From: Erwinia phyllosphaerae
GTDB taxonomy: Bacteria; Pseudomonadota; Gammaproteobacteria; Enterobacterales; Enterobacteriaceae
Length of the DNA stretch: 64,000 nt
Direction: 5' to 3'
Assembly (NCBI RefSeq): GCF_019132875.1
Contig: NZ_JAHSPF010000002.1
Coordinates: forward strand, 310,001-374,000
The position numbers were made by a program, and so were the translations under genes. Below, in pieces: positions 16,055 to 25,696 of the stretch; position 1 is the first letter of the stretch, and every line of letters begins with the position of its first letter. The notes beneath the pieces were generated by a model. The model ran no database searches. It saw only the letters and a list, made by a program, of their open reading frames with translations, and was not told where the DNA came from.

Positions 16055-17476
16055 ATGATGGCTTCAATCAATGACAGTTTAGCGCTGCCACAGGCGCAAA
16101 AAAATAAAGTCCGCCGGATGAATATATTTATTTCGTTTTCGGCAGGGCTGGCCGGATTGCTGTTTGGTCTGGATATCGGTGTGATTTCGGGCGCGCTGCC
16201 TTTTATCACGCAGCACTTTACCTTAGACAGCCACCAGCAGGAGTGGGTAGTCAGCAGCATGATGCTGGGCGCGGCAATTGGCGCTATCTGTAACGGCTGG
16301 GTTTCGCATCGTCTTGGCCGTAAATACAGCCTGATGGCAGGCGCGGTGCTGTTTATCGTGGGATCGGTGGGGTCGGCCATGTCGACCAGCCTGGAAATAT
16401 TACTCGCTTTTCGGGTACTGCTGGGCGTGGCCGTGGGTATCGCTTCCTATACGGCGCCGCTCTATCTTTCTGAAATGGCAACGGAAAATATCCGGGGCAA
16501 AATGATCAGTACCTATCAGCTGATGATCACCTTTGGCATCGTGCTGGCATTTTTATCCGATACGGCTTTTAGCTACAGCGGCAACTGGCGCGCCATGCTG
16601 GGGATCCTGGCGCTTCCGGCCATTGTCCTGTTTATCATGGTGATCTTTCTGCCTAATAGTCCGCGCTGGCTGGCGGCAAAAGGCCTGCACGTGGAAGCGG
16701 AAGAGGTGTTGCGTATGCTGCGTGATACTTCCGATAAAGCCCGACAGGAACTGAATGAGATTCGTGAAAGCCTGAAAATGAAGCAGGGCGGCTTATCGCT
16801 GTTTCGTAAGAACAGCAACGTGCGCCGCGCCGTGTTTCTGGGGATGCTGCTACAGGCGATGCAACAGTTTACGGGCATGAATATCATTATGTATTACGCG
16901 CCGCAGATTTTTAAAATGGCTGGTTTTCAAAGTACGCAGCAGCAGATGATGGCGACGGTAGTGGTTGGCGTCACCTTTATGCTGGCTACGTTTATCGCGG
17001 TATTTACCGTAGATAAAGCGGGCAGAAAACCTATCCTGAAAATTGGCTTCTCGGTGATGGCTTTCGCCACGTTGGTGCTGGGTTACTGCCTGATGAAAGT
17101 GGGCGAGGGCGAGGCCACCATGAATCTTTCCTGGGTGGCAGTAGGGATGACGATGCTCTGTATTGCGGGCTATGCGATGAGTGCGGCGCCGGTGGTCTGG
17201 ATACTCTGCTCTGAAATTCAGCCGTTAAAATGCCGTGATTTTGGCATTACCTGTTCTACCACGACCAACTGGGTAGCGAATATGATTATCGGCGCAACTT
17301 TCCTTACGCTGCTGGGCAACATTGGCGCGGCAGGCACCTTCTGGCTTTATACCGGGTTTAATCTGGCGTTCATTGTTATTACGATATTGCTGGTGCCGGA
17401 AACCAAAAATATCACGCTGGAGCATATTGAAAAGAATCTGCTGGCAGGCAACAAGCTGCGGGATTTAGGGCAATAA
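16055..17476 (+). CDS. araE: arabinose:proton symporter
   Basis: 473 residues, twelve membrane segments, sugar-porter MFS. The protein is very close to E. coli AraE along its whole length: [19 protein letters not shown] in TM1, [16 protein letters not shown], the loop [10 protein letters not shown], and [22 protein letters not shown]. It also has [20 protein letters not shown] and the C-terminal [15 protein letters not shown]. It imports L-arabinose across the inner membrane. CRP- and AraC-like sites lie upstream and a terminator downstream. The starts at 16055 and 16058 are both ATG. No araBAD or araC is in the window; araE is commonly unlinked to them. Confidence 0.93.
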   Translation: MMASINDSLALPQAQKNKVRRMNIFISFSAGLAGLLFGLDIGVISGALPFITQHFTLDSHQQEWVVSSMMLGAAIGAICNGWVSHRLGRKYSLMAGAVLFIVGSVGSAMSTSLEILLAFRVLLGVAVGIASYTAPLYLSEMATENIRGKMISTYQLMITFGIVLAFLSDTAFSYSGNWRAMLGILALPAIVLFIMVIFLPNSPRWLAAKGLHVEAEEVLRMLRDTSDKARQELNEIRESLKMKQGGLSLFRKNSNVRRAVFLGMLLQAMQQFTGMNIIMYYAPQIFKMAGFQSTQQQMMATVVVGVTFMLATFIAVFTVDKAGRKPILKIGFSVMAFATLVLGYCLMKVGEGEATMNLSWVAVGMTMLCIAGYAMSAAPVVWILCSEIQPLKCRDFGITCSTTTNWVANMIIGATFLTLLGNIGAAGTFWLYTGFNLAFIVITILLVPETKNITLEHIEKNLLAGNKLRDLGQ

Positions 17477-17508
17477 CAAAAGCGCTATCGGTACGATTTA
17501 AGCTGACA

Positions 17509-17545
17509 GCCGTCCTGAGCGAAAGGCGGGACGGCAAGCTTTTTA
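17509..17545 (+). terminator. araE terminator
   Basis: GCCGTCC stem with GGACGGC, then AAGCTTTTTAC. Confidence 0.7.
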
Positions 17546-17652
17546 CTTTCTGACTTATTTTTCTCCGCTTACAGCTTGCCGCAGTCGCTAAAGCACGACT
17601 ACTTTTTAAGGTTCAGGTTTGCTTTTTTGGAATGAAGTGACAGGAAGCCGCA

Positions 17653-18945
17653 ATGAAAAAAGTCCTCGGCACGTTTTTGCCTCTCTATACCACCACGCTC
17701 TTGATGTTACTTGGTTCCGGCCTGCTTACTACCTATGTTTCTTTGCGCCTTGCCCATGAACAGGTTAGCGGCACGCTTATCGGTGGCATCACCGCCGCAA
17801 ACTATATCGGCCTGGTGATTGGCGGAAAAGTTGGTCACAACCTGATTGCGCGTGTTGGCCATATTCGCGCTTACGTCTCCTGTGCGGGCATTATTACCGC
17901 ATCCGTATTGGGGCATGGCTTAACTGAATGGCTGCCCGTATGGATATTCCTACGCCTGATCATTGGTTTGTGCATGATGTGTCAGTATATGGTGTTGGAA
18001 AGCTGGCTGAATGACCAGGCAGAGCCGGGGCAGCGCGGGCTGATTTTTGGCTTCTATATGGTCGCGACCTATCTGGGCCTGTCATCCGGGCAGATAATCC
18101 TGATGACCCAGGCCGCTTCAGGCAGCGCCAGCCTGCTGATCGTGGCGCTCTGCTTTGCGCTTTGCCTGGTGCCGATTGCGCTGACTACCCGTACCAATGC
18201 GCATCCTATGTCGCCGGCACCGATGGAGCTGGGCTACTTTTTTCGTACTATCCCGCGCATTTTATTAATTACTCTGGCAACGGGGATGGCGGTCGGCGCG
18301 TTTTACGGTATGGCACCTGTCTATGCCAGCATGCTGGGTTTTACTACGCGGCAAACCGGTTTATTTATGGCTATCACTATTTTTGCGGGACTGATTTCAC
18401 AATTCCCGCTCAGCTGGCTGTCGGACCGGTTTAATCGCCATCGCTTACTGGGCGGCACCGCACTGCTTTACTCCCTGACGGCTCTGCTGCTGACGCTGCC
18501 TTTACACTTTACCTTTGTCTGGGTAACCGGCGCGGCGTTTATTACCAGCATGATGCAGTTCTCTCTTTATCCGCTGGTCGTGGCAATGGCAAACGACAGC
18601 GTGGTACCGGAAAGGCGCGTTTCCCTGACGGCCTGTCTGCTGATGGCTTTTGGTATTGGGGCCTGTATTGGGCCGATGGTGACCGGTGCGTTGATGCAGC
18701 CGCTGGGCGGTCAGATGCTCTATCTGTTTTTCGCGCTTTGCGGAGTGGCGATAGCGGGAATGAGCTGGCATCGTAGTAAAATCCAGCAGGAGAATGCGGA
18801 GAATCCTACGCCTCACGTGGCTGTCCCGGACAGCCTGGCCAGCTCCCCGCTGGCGGCGGCGCTTAATCCTACGCTGGATGAAGAAGAGATTCAGGCGGCC
18901 ATGGTTAATAGCGAAGAGCCGCAGGAGCAGCAAGCCGTCAGCTAA
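17653..18945 (+). CDS. MFS transporter, YcaD-like
   Basis: 430 residues with twelve predicted membrane helices. TTYVSLRLAHEQVSGTLIGG and GFYMVATYLGLSSGQ resemble the E. coli YcaD group of the major facilitator superfamily. So does the hydrophilic C-terminal tail SSPLAAALNPTLDEEEIQAAM. Substrate unknown. Single gene between araE and a convergent FUSC-type gene. Confidence 0.7.
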   Translation: MKKVLGTFLPLYTTTLLMLLGSGLLTTYVSLRLAHEQVSGTLIGGITAANYIGLVIGGKVGHNLIARVGHIRAYVSCAGIITASVLGHGLTEWLPVWIFLRLIIGLCMMCQYMVLESWLNDQAEPGQRGLIFGFYMVATYLGLSSGQIILMTQAASGSASLLIVALCFALCLVPIALTTRTNAHPMSPAPMELGYFFRTIPRILLITLATGMAVGAFYGMAPVYASMLGFTTRQTGLFMAITIFAGLISQFPLSWLSDRFNRHRLLGGTALLYSLTALLLTLPLHFTFVWVTGAAFITSMMQFSLYPLVVAMANDSVVPERRVSLTACLLMAFGIGACIGPMVTGALMQPLGGQMLYLFFALCGVAIAGMSWHRSKIQQENAENPTPHVAVPDSLASSPLAAALNPTLDEEEIQAAMVNSEEPQEQQAVS

Positions 18946-19032
18946 ACGGGCCGATGAGTTAACCCCGGCTGCCAGTTTTCGGCGCGCTGGGGGGATTGCT
19001 TCAGGGCATGCCCTGGGGCTAATCAGTATCTT

Positions 19033-20079
19033 TCAGTCGGCCGATGAGGAACGCTTAAGCAAAATTTGTTTGCGGGTGAACAGGCGCGTTAGCGTAAGGG
19101 CAAACAGGGCAAAAATCCCGCCAATGGTGGTGGTTTCCAGCCGATGGGTGGCAACAGCAATCTGCGACGTGCCCAGACTGGCAATCATAAACACCACCAT
19201 GACGGTCACGATAAAAGCAAAAACGAAATAAGATTTAGTAATCAGCGAGTAGGACCAGGTAAAAGCGGCATAGCCAAAAAACAGAAAGCCGCCGACCAAA
19301 AACAGAGGCGAATGGTAGATATCAATAAGCACTGCCGCAAAGAGACTTCCTGCCAGCGTACCCATTACGCGAGCCCGTACACGCGATATCGAGTCGCGGT
19401 AGTTGTTGCGCAGGCAAATCAGCAAGGTCATGCCTGCCCAGTAACCGTTTTTCAGATGCAGAATTTCTACCGTTGAAAGCGCCAGCAGCATAGCTAAAAC
19501 CGCAAAAAATACCGACCACTGTAGATGAATTTTGTGCTTATATTTGCCGGTCGTTACCCGCAAAAAACGCACCCACGCGCGCGGATAGAAGTTCTTCAGA
19601 TAAAAGGGAAAGCGGCGGAAAACAAGGTAGAGGAAAACCATCTGCACCAGGCCGCCGCCGCCCACCAGCATCGCCCGGTCCATCGCGTGTTCAACCGAAC
19701 CGGCGAAATAACCAGAGACCAGATAGGCAATGGACCATTGCAGCAGCATCCACCAGGCGCTGCCGTCAACGTTCGCCATTGTTACGTAGATCCCGGCGTA
19801 AAGCATGGCAACAGCGATATACAGCGGCAGGATGTTTCCCGTCAGGCAACCAAGCCATGAAGAAAAAGCCAGGCCCAGCGTGGTAGTGAACAGCAAAGAG
19901 AAGGAAGAATTGCCCCAGGTTTTATTCGCGCCAAAAGCAAGAGTAAGCGCGCCGCCCGCCATCAGGCCGGCAGCCGGAACCTGATGGAAAGTGAAGCCGA
20001 CCAGATAAATAGCTATCAACGCGGGCAGGCAACAAAAACCCAGCAGCATATCCTGTTTGGGAACGGCAAAAAAACGCAT
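19033..20079 (-). CDS. FUSC-type inner membrane protein
   Basis: 348 residues from MRFFAVPKQDM, preceded by GGAGGATG; the open frame extends 18 codons more. It has two blocks of about five membrane helices separated by a short cytosolic linker. The second block has GYWAGMTLLICLRNNYRDSISRVRARVMGTLAG, the conserved segment of the FUSC/aromatic acid exporter superfamily (YccS, AaeB). It is shorter than AaeB. Probably an efflux component for small organic acids; substrate unknown. Confidence 0.7.
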   Translation of the reverse strand: MRFFAVPKQDMLLGFCCLPALIAIYLVGFTFHQVPAAGLMAGGALTLAFGANKTWGNSSFSLLFTTTLGLAFSSWLGCLTGNILPLYIAVAMLYAGIYVTMANVDGSAWWMLLQWSIAYLVSGYFAGSVEHAMDRAMLVGGGGLVQMVFLYLVFRRFPFYLKNFYPRAWVRFLRVTTGKYKHKIHLQWSVFFAVLAMLLALSTVEILHLKNGYWAGMTLLICLRNNYRDSISRVRARVMGTLAGSLFAAVLIDIYHSPLFLVGGFLFFGYAAFTWSYSLITKSYFVFAFIVTVMVVFMIASLGTSQIAVATHRLETTTIGGIFALFALTLTRLFTRKQILLKRSSSAD

Positions 20080-20265
20080 AGGCTGGCGACATCCTCCATT
20101 AAGCGCAACGCTAAAAAGCGTAGCGCAGTCCATGTATTAACGTATAAAAATCAGTAAATTCAACTTACTTAACCTGGCTAAGCGACACTACAACGGCGAC
20201 AGGGCGAGACTTGCAAAGCGAAGATGGAATGTTTACGCTCTTCTCACACCGTACCGAGGACCACC

Positions 20266-20646
20266 ATGATAAAACCCCTGATTGCCGTCATTATCGGCGG
20301 CTCCGCTGGCTGCGTTATTCGCTGGCTACTGGCCGTACGCCTGAACGCTCTGTTTCCCACTCTACCGCCCGGCACGCTGCTGGTTAATTTAGTCGGGGGC
20401 TTTATCATCGGTGCGGCAACGGCGTGGTTTTTACGTCACCCGCAGCTCGATCCCGGCTGGAAACTGTTAATTACCACCGGCCTGTGCGGCGGAATGACCA
20501 CTTTTTCTACTTTCTCGCTGGAAATCGTCACGCTACTGCAGGCGGGCAACTATCTATGGGCGATGATCTCGGTTATCACCCACGTAATGGGCTCGCTGCT
20601 GATGACTTTTGCCGGATTCTGGCTCATCACGCTACTGCTGGGCTGA
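20266..20646 (+). CDS. crcB: fluoride ion channel CrcB/Fluc
   Basis: 126 residues from the ATG after GAGGACC. Four membrane helices. GGSAGCVIRW, GTLLVNLVGGFIIG and TTGLCGGMTTFSTFSLE are the canonical Fluc motifs; the last carries the Phe box and the central Na+ site. Works as an antiparallel dimer exporting fluoride. I looked for a fluoride riboswitch in the 190 bp upstream and saw none. Confidence 0.93.
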   Translation: MIKPLIAVIIGGSAGCVIRWLLAVRLNALFPTLPPGTLLVNLVGGFIIGAATAWFLRHPQLDPGWKLLITTGLCGGMTTFSTFSLEIVTLLQAGNYLWAMISVITHVMGSLLMTFAGFWLITLLLG

Positions 20647-20650
20647 CGTA

Positions 20651-20668
20651 TGCCACCCGCTGGTGGCA
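20651..20668. terminator. hairpin between convergent crcB and 20677 gene
   Basis: TGCCACC and GGTGGCA pair around a four-base loop. The T-run is weak, so it is possibly a bidirectional or rho-assisted terminator. Confidence 0.45.
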
Positions 20669-20676
20669 TGCCTTGT

Positions 20677-21465
20677 TCAGACTTCAGCAGGTTTAATAAT
20701 CCTGCTCTCATCGCTGTCGAAAGCCAGAGCGCTGGCGCTGGCCGCATCAAATAACGACAGGCTTTCTATCTGATCGAGCAGAATAACTTTGCGGAAGGCC
20801 ATAGCGGATTTCGGTTCTGAATCCAGCGTAATATCGTGTTCGGCATACCATTTGCTGTAGTTATGCTCTACGCACAGGTTCAGCGTTTTGCCATCGCGAT
20901 AGCCGCTCAGCATAGGGATTATTACGATATTCGCGGTGTTTTCGGTTTCATAAGAGGCGGTATGCACCATACCGATATAAATACGACGCGACTTTAGCGT
21001 CACCCACGCCAGTTCGCCTTCTTCCATACATTGAAACAGCAAACCTTCCACGCCGTTAGAACGGGAAAGCTCTTTATACAGTTTTTTTCGGCCGGTGCTG
21101 TTGAGCCGGGCGCTGCCGGACCAGTTAGAACGATAAAGACAAAAAGCGACGGCAAAGCTTAGCATCACTACAACCGGGGCCTGGATACCTAAAAAGCTCC
21201 AGTTCATAAACTCGATTTGCCAGTGATGATGATGAACGCCGATTGACCCTGGCATAAGGTTAAACAGGCTGGAGAGGGCAAGCAGAATCAGCCATACCAG
21301 GGCGGTAGCAAAGAGGCCCTGCAAAACGAAGATACAGCCATAAAGCGCAACCAGGAAATAGACGTCCCAGCCGAAAGATCGTTTGATTTTAAAGCGTGTC
21401 GAAAGGTCGCGGCTGGTATACCAGTAGCCGCAAACCATCAAAACCATAAATATCGCCGTTCCCAT
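20677..21465 (-). CDS. unknown membrane protein with cytosolic domain
   Basis: 262 residues. Helices fall at about 1-18, 32-68 and 95-112, followed by a cytosolic half. That half contains GVEGLLFQCMEEGELAWVTLKSRRIYIGMV and PMLSGYRDGKTLNL, which look like a small beta-barrel (PRC- or SH3-like) domain. The C-terminus is acidic. No named family recognised. Lies downstream of the sugar transporter gene on the same strand but 99 bp away. Confidence 0.55.
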   Translation of the reverse strand: MGTAIFMVLMVCGYWYTSRDLSTRFKIKRSFGWDVYFLVALYGCIFVLQGLFATALVWLILLALSSLFNLMPGSIGVHHHHWQIEFMNWSFLGIQAPVVVMLSFAVAFCLYRSNWSGSARLNSTGRKKLYKELSRSNGVEGLLFQCMEEGELAWVTLKSRRIYIGMVHTASYETENTANIVIIPMLSGYRDGKTLNLCVEHNYSKWYAEHDITLDSEPKSAMAFRKVILLDQIESLSLFDAASASALAFDSDESRIIKPAEV

Positions 21466-21564
21466 TTCAGGCCTCTTTATCCGTCAATCCTGCTGTTAAC
21501 CTGGCAGGTTCAGGCTGGTTTTTCTGTCAGAAAGTGATGAAATGCGCCCTCCCTGGCGCATCGC

Positions 21565-23010
21565 TTAGTTGCCCGTCTGCGGGGCAGGGTCGTCCTGAAG
21601 ATGCTTTTTAAAGTGTTTTTCAATCTGTTCCAGCGTTTTCCCCTGCGTTTCCGGCGCGAAAAGCACGGCGAAAATACCGCCGGCAATGCCGATAGCGGCA
21701 AAGGCGAAGAAGGTATTGGTCAGGCCAAATTTCTCCAGCAGCGTGGGAAACAGAAACGCGATGGCAAAGTTAGTCATCTGCATCGCAAAAACGGAGATGC
21801 CGTTAGCCATACCGCGGATACGCATCGGGAACATTTCCGACAGCAGCAGCCAGGTAACTGGCGACAGCGCGCCCTGCTGGAAGCAAAGGAAAACCAGCAT
21901 CCCGGCCAGCACCAGATAGCTGCGTAACACGTCCGGATGCCCGTCGACGGTTTCCGGCATCAGCCAGGTCAGCAGGCCGATAGCCAGCAGCGTACAGGTA
22001 CAGCCGATCTGGCCAGTCAGCAGCAGAGGGCGACGGCCGAAACGGCTAAGCAGCATAATGCCGACAAAGGTCATAAGGACCGAAATTACCCCGTTAGCGA
22101 TGGTGGCCAGCAGCGAAGCATTGGTGCCAAGTCCCGTCGCCTGTAGCATGGTCGGCGCATAAAACATGATGGTATTAACGCCGGATAGCTGTTGCAGCAT
22201 GGCAACGCCGATACCCAGCGCGACCAGCCGCTTCATCCAGGTGGAAATGGTTTTCTTACGAAGCGCATTCTTCTCGCTTTTGGAGCTCATGGACTTACGG
22301 ATTTCGCCCATCTCTTTTTCTACCATACGAGAATGGCGGGTGCGTTCCAGCACGTCGCGAGCCTCGCGATAGCGGCCATGCATGGCGTACCAGCGTGGCG
22401 TATCCGGTAAAAACAGCATGCCAACCCACAGAATGACGGCAGGCACGCAGGCGACGCCCAGCATCCAGCGCCAGGTGGTTTCACCGCCCCAGATTTCGTT
22501 AATGGCGGCATTGCTGGTATAGGCAATAAGCTGGCCGGAAACGATCATCAGTTCCTGTAACGTCACAAACTGCCAGCGTCGGTTAGCCGGAACAATCTCC
22601 GCGATATAAACAGGCACAATAGCCGCAGCACCGCCAACGGCTAAGCCAAGGATAAAGCGGAAGGTAATCATCATGACGACGTTGGGCGCGGTAGCGCAAC
22701 CCAGCGAGCCGACCATAAAAATCAGCGCCATGGTGAGAATGATTTTTTTACGTCCGAAGCGGTCGGCTACGCGTCCGGCAAAGACGGCACCGATAGCTGA
22801 CCCCAGGATAAGAAAGCTGGTTACCATGCCGGTAGTCAGCGAAGTCAGATGCAGATCGTGCTTCATAAAAAGCAGTGCGCCAGCGATAACCCCGGTGTCA
22901 TAGCCGAACAGTAAACCGCCAAGCGTCGCGATAAACGCGATAACTTTTACAAGCGGTTCGGTTGGCGTGGCTGCCGCGCTGGCTGAACCGCCGTTTGAGG
23001 TCTCAGTCAC
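21565..23010 (-). CDS. sugar/inositol porter of the MFS (IolT-like)
   Basis: 481 residues with a GTG start after AGGGAG. Twelve helices with the sugar-porter signatures GGLLFGYDTGVIAGALLFM, GRVADRFGRKKI, PVYIAEIVPANRRWQFVTLQELMIVSGQ, QQLSGVNTIMFYAPTMLQ and PETQGKTLEQIEKHF. Closest in feel to myo-inositol/proton symporters and xylose/galactose porters. Substrate cannot be fixed. A perfect CRP site lies about 40 bp upstream, so catabolite control is expected. No catabolic genes are adjacent. Confidence 0.8.
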   Translation of the reverse strand: MTETSNGGSASAAATPTEPLVKVIAFIATLGGLLFGYDTGVIAGALLFMKHDLHLTSLTTGMVTSFLILGSAIGAVFAGRVADRFGRKKIILTMALIFMVGSLGCATAPNVVMMITFRFILGLAVGGAAAIVPVYIAEIVPANRRWQFVTLQELMIVSGQLIAYTSNAAINEIWGGETTWRWMLGVACVPAVILWVGMLFLPDTPRWYAMHGRYREARDVLERTRHSRMVEKEMGEIRKSMSSKSEKNALRKKTISTWMKRLVALGIGVAMLQQLSGVNTIMFYAPTMLQATGLGTNASLLATIANGVISVLMTFVGIMLLSRFGRRPLLLTGQIGCTCTLLAIGLLTWLMPETVDGHPDVLRSYLVLAGMLVFLCFQQGALSPVTWLLLSEMFPMRIRGMANGISVFAMQMTNFAIAFLFPTLLEKFGLTNTFFAFAAIGIAGGIFAVLFAPETQGKTLEQIEKHFKKHLQDDPAPQTGN

Positions 23011-23048
23011 AAGTTACTCCCTTGCCAGTATTATTATTGTGATAGTGG

Positions 23049-23064
23049 TGTGATAAGGATCACA
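23049..23064 (-). promoter_or_regulatory. CRP binding site
   Basis: TGTGA-TAAGGA-TCACA, an exact match to the core consensus, about 40 bp before the sugar porter start and 220 bp before the iraP-like gene. Confidence 0.75.
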
Positions 23065-23287
23065 GCAATAAATTTAATCCACGCTGGGCATTTAGCCAGG
23101 AAACGGCGAAATATAATTGTGTAACGGCAGGAAAAAAGCGGTTTTGTACGAAAAAACAACCAGGCAGGCTAAAAGTCATACCGGATACGGTACATGGTTC
23201 AGCCTGCTGCGGTTTTCACGCTGTTTCAGTTTGCTCGTTTCGGAACGTAATGGTAATTTCTGAGACAATAAACTCCGGGGATAGATT

Positions 23288-23584
23288 ATGAAGCAGCTGG
23301 TTATCGATATTTTAATGAAAATGGCCACGATTGAAGTGAGCGCTAAAGAACTGACGGCTCAGGTTGAGGCGCAGTCTTTACTGATTTCCGCGCTGTTGCT
23401 AACCGCTGGTAAAGGGGATAACGCAGCCACGATTTCCGACAATATTCAAAACGCTATCGTTACGGCAACCACATCGGGCAAAAGCTTTTTGCAATCCGAT
23501 GTCGATCTGCTGCTTACCCACGTCAATCGTTTACTGGCGGTTACCCGTTATGTCGACGAAAACGCCAATGCGGAACAAAGCTAA
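23288..23584 (+). CDS. iraP: IraP-like anti-adapter (sigma-S stabiliser)
   Basis: 98 residues. MKQLVIDILMKMATIEVSAKELTAQVEAQSLLISALL follows the E. coli IraP start (K-L-I-x-x-L-L-x-K-A, E-S-K-E-L-x-A-Q-V-E-A). The C-terminal DVDLLLTHVNRLL fits the IraP C-helix. IraP binds RssB and prevents RpoS degradation, for example on phosphate starvation. In E. coli iraP lies on the proC side of this same chromosomal region, which supports the call. Slightly longer than E. coli IraP (86). Confidence 0.7.
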   Translation: MKQLVIDILMKMATIEVSAKELTAQVEAQSLLISALLLTAGKGDNAATISDNIQNAIVTATTSGKSFLQSDVDLLLTHVNRLLAVTRYVDENANAEQS

Positions 23585-23602
23585 ACCTTAAGGAGCGCTT
23601 TG

Positions 23603-24079
23603 ATGGCTGAGATCGAACGTCGTTTACCTGTGCCACCCTTTACCCGTGAAACCGCAATGGCAAAAGTTCGCCTGGCGGAAGATGGCTGGAACAGTCGCGA
23701 TCCGCAAAAGGTCGCGCTGGCTTATACCCGGGACACGCAGTGGCGCAATCGAGCCGAATTTGTTGATGGCCGTCAGCAGGCGGAAGATTTTCTGTCCCGT
23801 AAATGGGCCAAAGAGCTGGATTACCGTCTGATTAAAGAATTGTGGGCGTTTGAAGGTAACCGCATCGCGGTGCGCTACGCCTATGAGTGGCATGATGATT
23901 CCGGCAACTGGTTTCGCTCTTACGGCAATGAAAACTGGGAGTTCGACGAGAACGGCCTGATGTCGCGCCGCTATGCCTGTATTAATGACTTGCCGATAAA
24001 GCCTTCAGAGCGCAAATTCCACTGGCCGCTGGGGCGTCGTCCTGACGAGCATGCTGGCCTGAGCGAACTGGGTCTGTAA
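23603..24079 (+). CDS. NTF2-like DUF1348 protein
   Basis: 158 residues from the ATG after AAGGAGCG, 18 bp after the iraP stop. [54 protein letters not shown] and the C-terminal [11 protein letters not shown] are typical of the DUF1348 NTF2-fold family. A cone-shaped pocket with small-molecule binding or hydrolase activity is expected; real substrate unknown. Its last codons (GLSELGL and stop) are the first unit of a 36-bp tandem repeat that runs on beyond the gene. Confidence 0.8.
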   Translation: MAEIERRLPVPPFTRETAMAKVRLAEDGWNSRDPQKVALAYTRDTQWRNRAEFVDGRQQAEDFLSRKWAKELDYRLIKELWAFEGNRIAVRYAYEWHDDSGNWFRSYGNENWEFDENGLMSRRYACINDLPIKPSERKFHWPLGRRPDEHAGLSELGL

Positions 24080-24342
24080 ATCTTAGTGAGTGGCTTGAGC
24101 AAATCGGGCCTGTAAATCTTAGCGAGTGGCCTGAGCGCACCGGGCCTGTCAATCCTGGCAAGTGGCCTGAGCGCACCGGGCCTGTCAATCCTGGCAAATG
24201 GCCTGAGCAAATCGGGCCTGTAAATCTTAGCGAATGGCCTGAGCAAACCGGGCCTGTCAATCCTGACAAGTGGCCTGAGCAAACCGGACCTGTAAATCCT
24301 GGCAAATGGCCTGAGCGCACCGGGCCTGTCATATCTGCCGCA
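24055..24342. repeat. tandem repeat, 36-bp unit, about 8 copies
   Basis: Units start at 24055, 24091, 24127, 24163, 24199, 24235, 24271 and 24307. The consensus begins TGGCCTGAGCGCACCGGGCC and continues TGTCAATCCTGGCAAG. The first unit contains the stop codon of the DUF1348 gene. The last unit decays after about 25 bases. The period of 12 codons is in frame with the gene, and in several units the TAA is replaced by TCA, so those units read on in frame. Confidence 0.9.
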
Positions 24343-24491
24343 ACTGTCATAACTGCTAAAACCGCCGCAACCGCCAGCGAAAGGCACAGCCTGGCATCTT
24401 GCCTCAGAAAATAACCTTGCATTATTTGTGAATATAAATTGAATTCGCGCAGGCATCGATCGCTGGAAAACCAGGCGGGATAAACGATTGC

Positions 24492-24692
24492 TTAGTTAAC
24501 CGATGTGGTTTCAGCGCCGTGATTACGGTAAACCTCGCCGCATAACAGCACCGCAGAAGGCCGCCGTTCGTGAATACGGTTAGCCATCTGCTGGCAGGCA
24601 GCTCGCGTGGGGAAAATATGGTCAGACACGGGCAGGGCGTCACAGGCATCATGACCGCAGGCGCTGACCAGTAAAACGAAGCCGATTAACAT
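24492..24692 (-). CDS. small putative lipoprotein
   Basis: 66 residues from the ATG after GGAGAGG. MLIGFVLLVSACGHDACDALP is a short signal with lipobox VSAC, and four more Cys follow (Cys-rich, possibly disulfide-bonded). The rest (IFPTRAACQQMANRIHERRPSAVLLCGEVYRN) matches a common pattern of small enterobacterial secreted proteins of unknown function. Confidence 0.6.
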   Translation of the reverse strand: MLIGFVLLVSACGHDACDALPVSDHIFPTRAACQQMANRIHERRPSAVLLCGEVYRNHGAETTSVN

Positions 24693-24843
24693 AGCCTCTC
24701 CATAGTGAATCCAAATCAGTCCCAAGTATAGGTGAAAAGCGAGGCGGCTGCGGGCAAAGCTGATCGGGGACGAAGATGATAACTGTCCCGAGGCGAGGGG
24801 GAACAGCCAGCCTGTTTACGGTCAACAAGCTGGCCTGCCGCGA

Positions 24844-25113
24844 TTATGGTGCCATCGTCGCGGTAGTGGTGGTCGTGGTGGTGGTAGAGCCAGCACCGTT
24901 GCTGCCGTCACCGCCGCCACCGCCCATGGTGGCCAGAGCGATACCCAGCAGTGCGCCAACCGCGCCTACGCCGACGGCGTTAGAGTTGCCGCTGGACATG
25001 GTGGTCGCTTCGCTGCCGGCCGCAACGCCTGCTGCTGCGGGTGCTGGTGCGGCAAAAGCGCTGCTGCTGCCTGCCATCGTTAAAAACAGAACCAGTGCGG
25101 TGATTTTTTTCAT
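24844..25113 (-). CDS. yjbE: YjbE-like exopolysaccharide production protein
   Basis: 89 residues from MKKITALVLFLTMAGSSSAFA, a cleavable signal peptide, after AAGGATAAATATA. The mature part is rich in Ala, Gly, Ser and Thr (GSEATTMSSGNSNAVGVGAVGALLG, then GGGGGDGS and a run of eight Thr). This is the plan of E. coli YjbE, the first gene of the yjbEFGH group linked to a secreted polysaccharide and controlled by Rcs. The yjbFGH partners are not next to it here. Confidence 0.7.
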   Translation of the reverse strand: MKKITALVLFLTMAGSSSAFAAPAPAAAGVAAGSEATTMSSGNSNAVGVGAVGALLGIALATMGGGGGDGSNGAGSTTTTTTTTATMAP

Positions 25114-25696
25114 TATATTTATCCTTGGGTGTAAACAGGTGTTGTTGCCGGAAAGCTTAGATTTAAATTTCGACATTGCAAATAGAGGCAAAAAGTAATT
25201 TTCAGCGCGTTTCCACTAACGCCCTCTGCAAACAGTTCCACCTTTTATTAAAGTAAACAGCGCTGGCCTGACCGATGCAGAAAATCCTTTTGCAGCCGGG
25301 CGGCAGGGAATAAAAGGAGAGCACTCAAATTTACAGAATTATCTTAATAAGGAGGGCGGCGACCGGCCAGGAAAAAATAGCAATGCTGGACATAAATAAG
25401 TGCCAGTAGAATCTATATTCTCAACCTCATTTTCAGAATAAACGATGACAAAAAATGTCGCCGGTTTCCCGCGCCAGGGCAGAAAATCCGGCGTAAAAGA
25501 AACACAGGTATGTATCAATGTGTTTTGTGGTTAGCAAATGTGACCAAAAAATGACGGTGGCAAGGGTCACCTCCTGATTTTACTCAGAAAAGCGAAATAT
25601 AGCGGCAAGGTGCTCGCCGACAGAGAAAACAACTTTGAGATGGCAATCTTGCGAGGCTCTGCCAGACTTAAAGTTTACATCAAACAGGAGGAGAGA
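25114..25696. other. 583-bp intergenic stretch
   Basis: Leader of the yjbE-like gene and of the YmgB-like gene. Only an eight-codon frame with a ribosome site near 25350-25395 is seen (MLDINKCQ), too short to call. No RNA gene recognised. Confidence 0.3.

Noticed and set aside
20080-20265. Fluoride riboswitch before crcB
   Set aside because: The conserved pseudoknot and GATGG-type core pattern could not be found in the leader.
24055-24342. Possible CRISPR array
   Set aside because: Units are head to tail with no unrelated spacers, begin inside a gene and have no Cas genes nearby; it is a simple tandem repeat.
23971-24456. Long minus-strand frames of 146-161 residues with 12-residue repeats
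   Set aside because: They are shadows created by the 36-bp repeat, with no ribosome site and overlapping the real DUF1348 gene.
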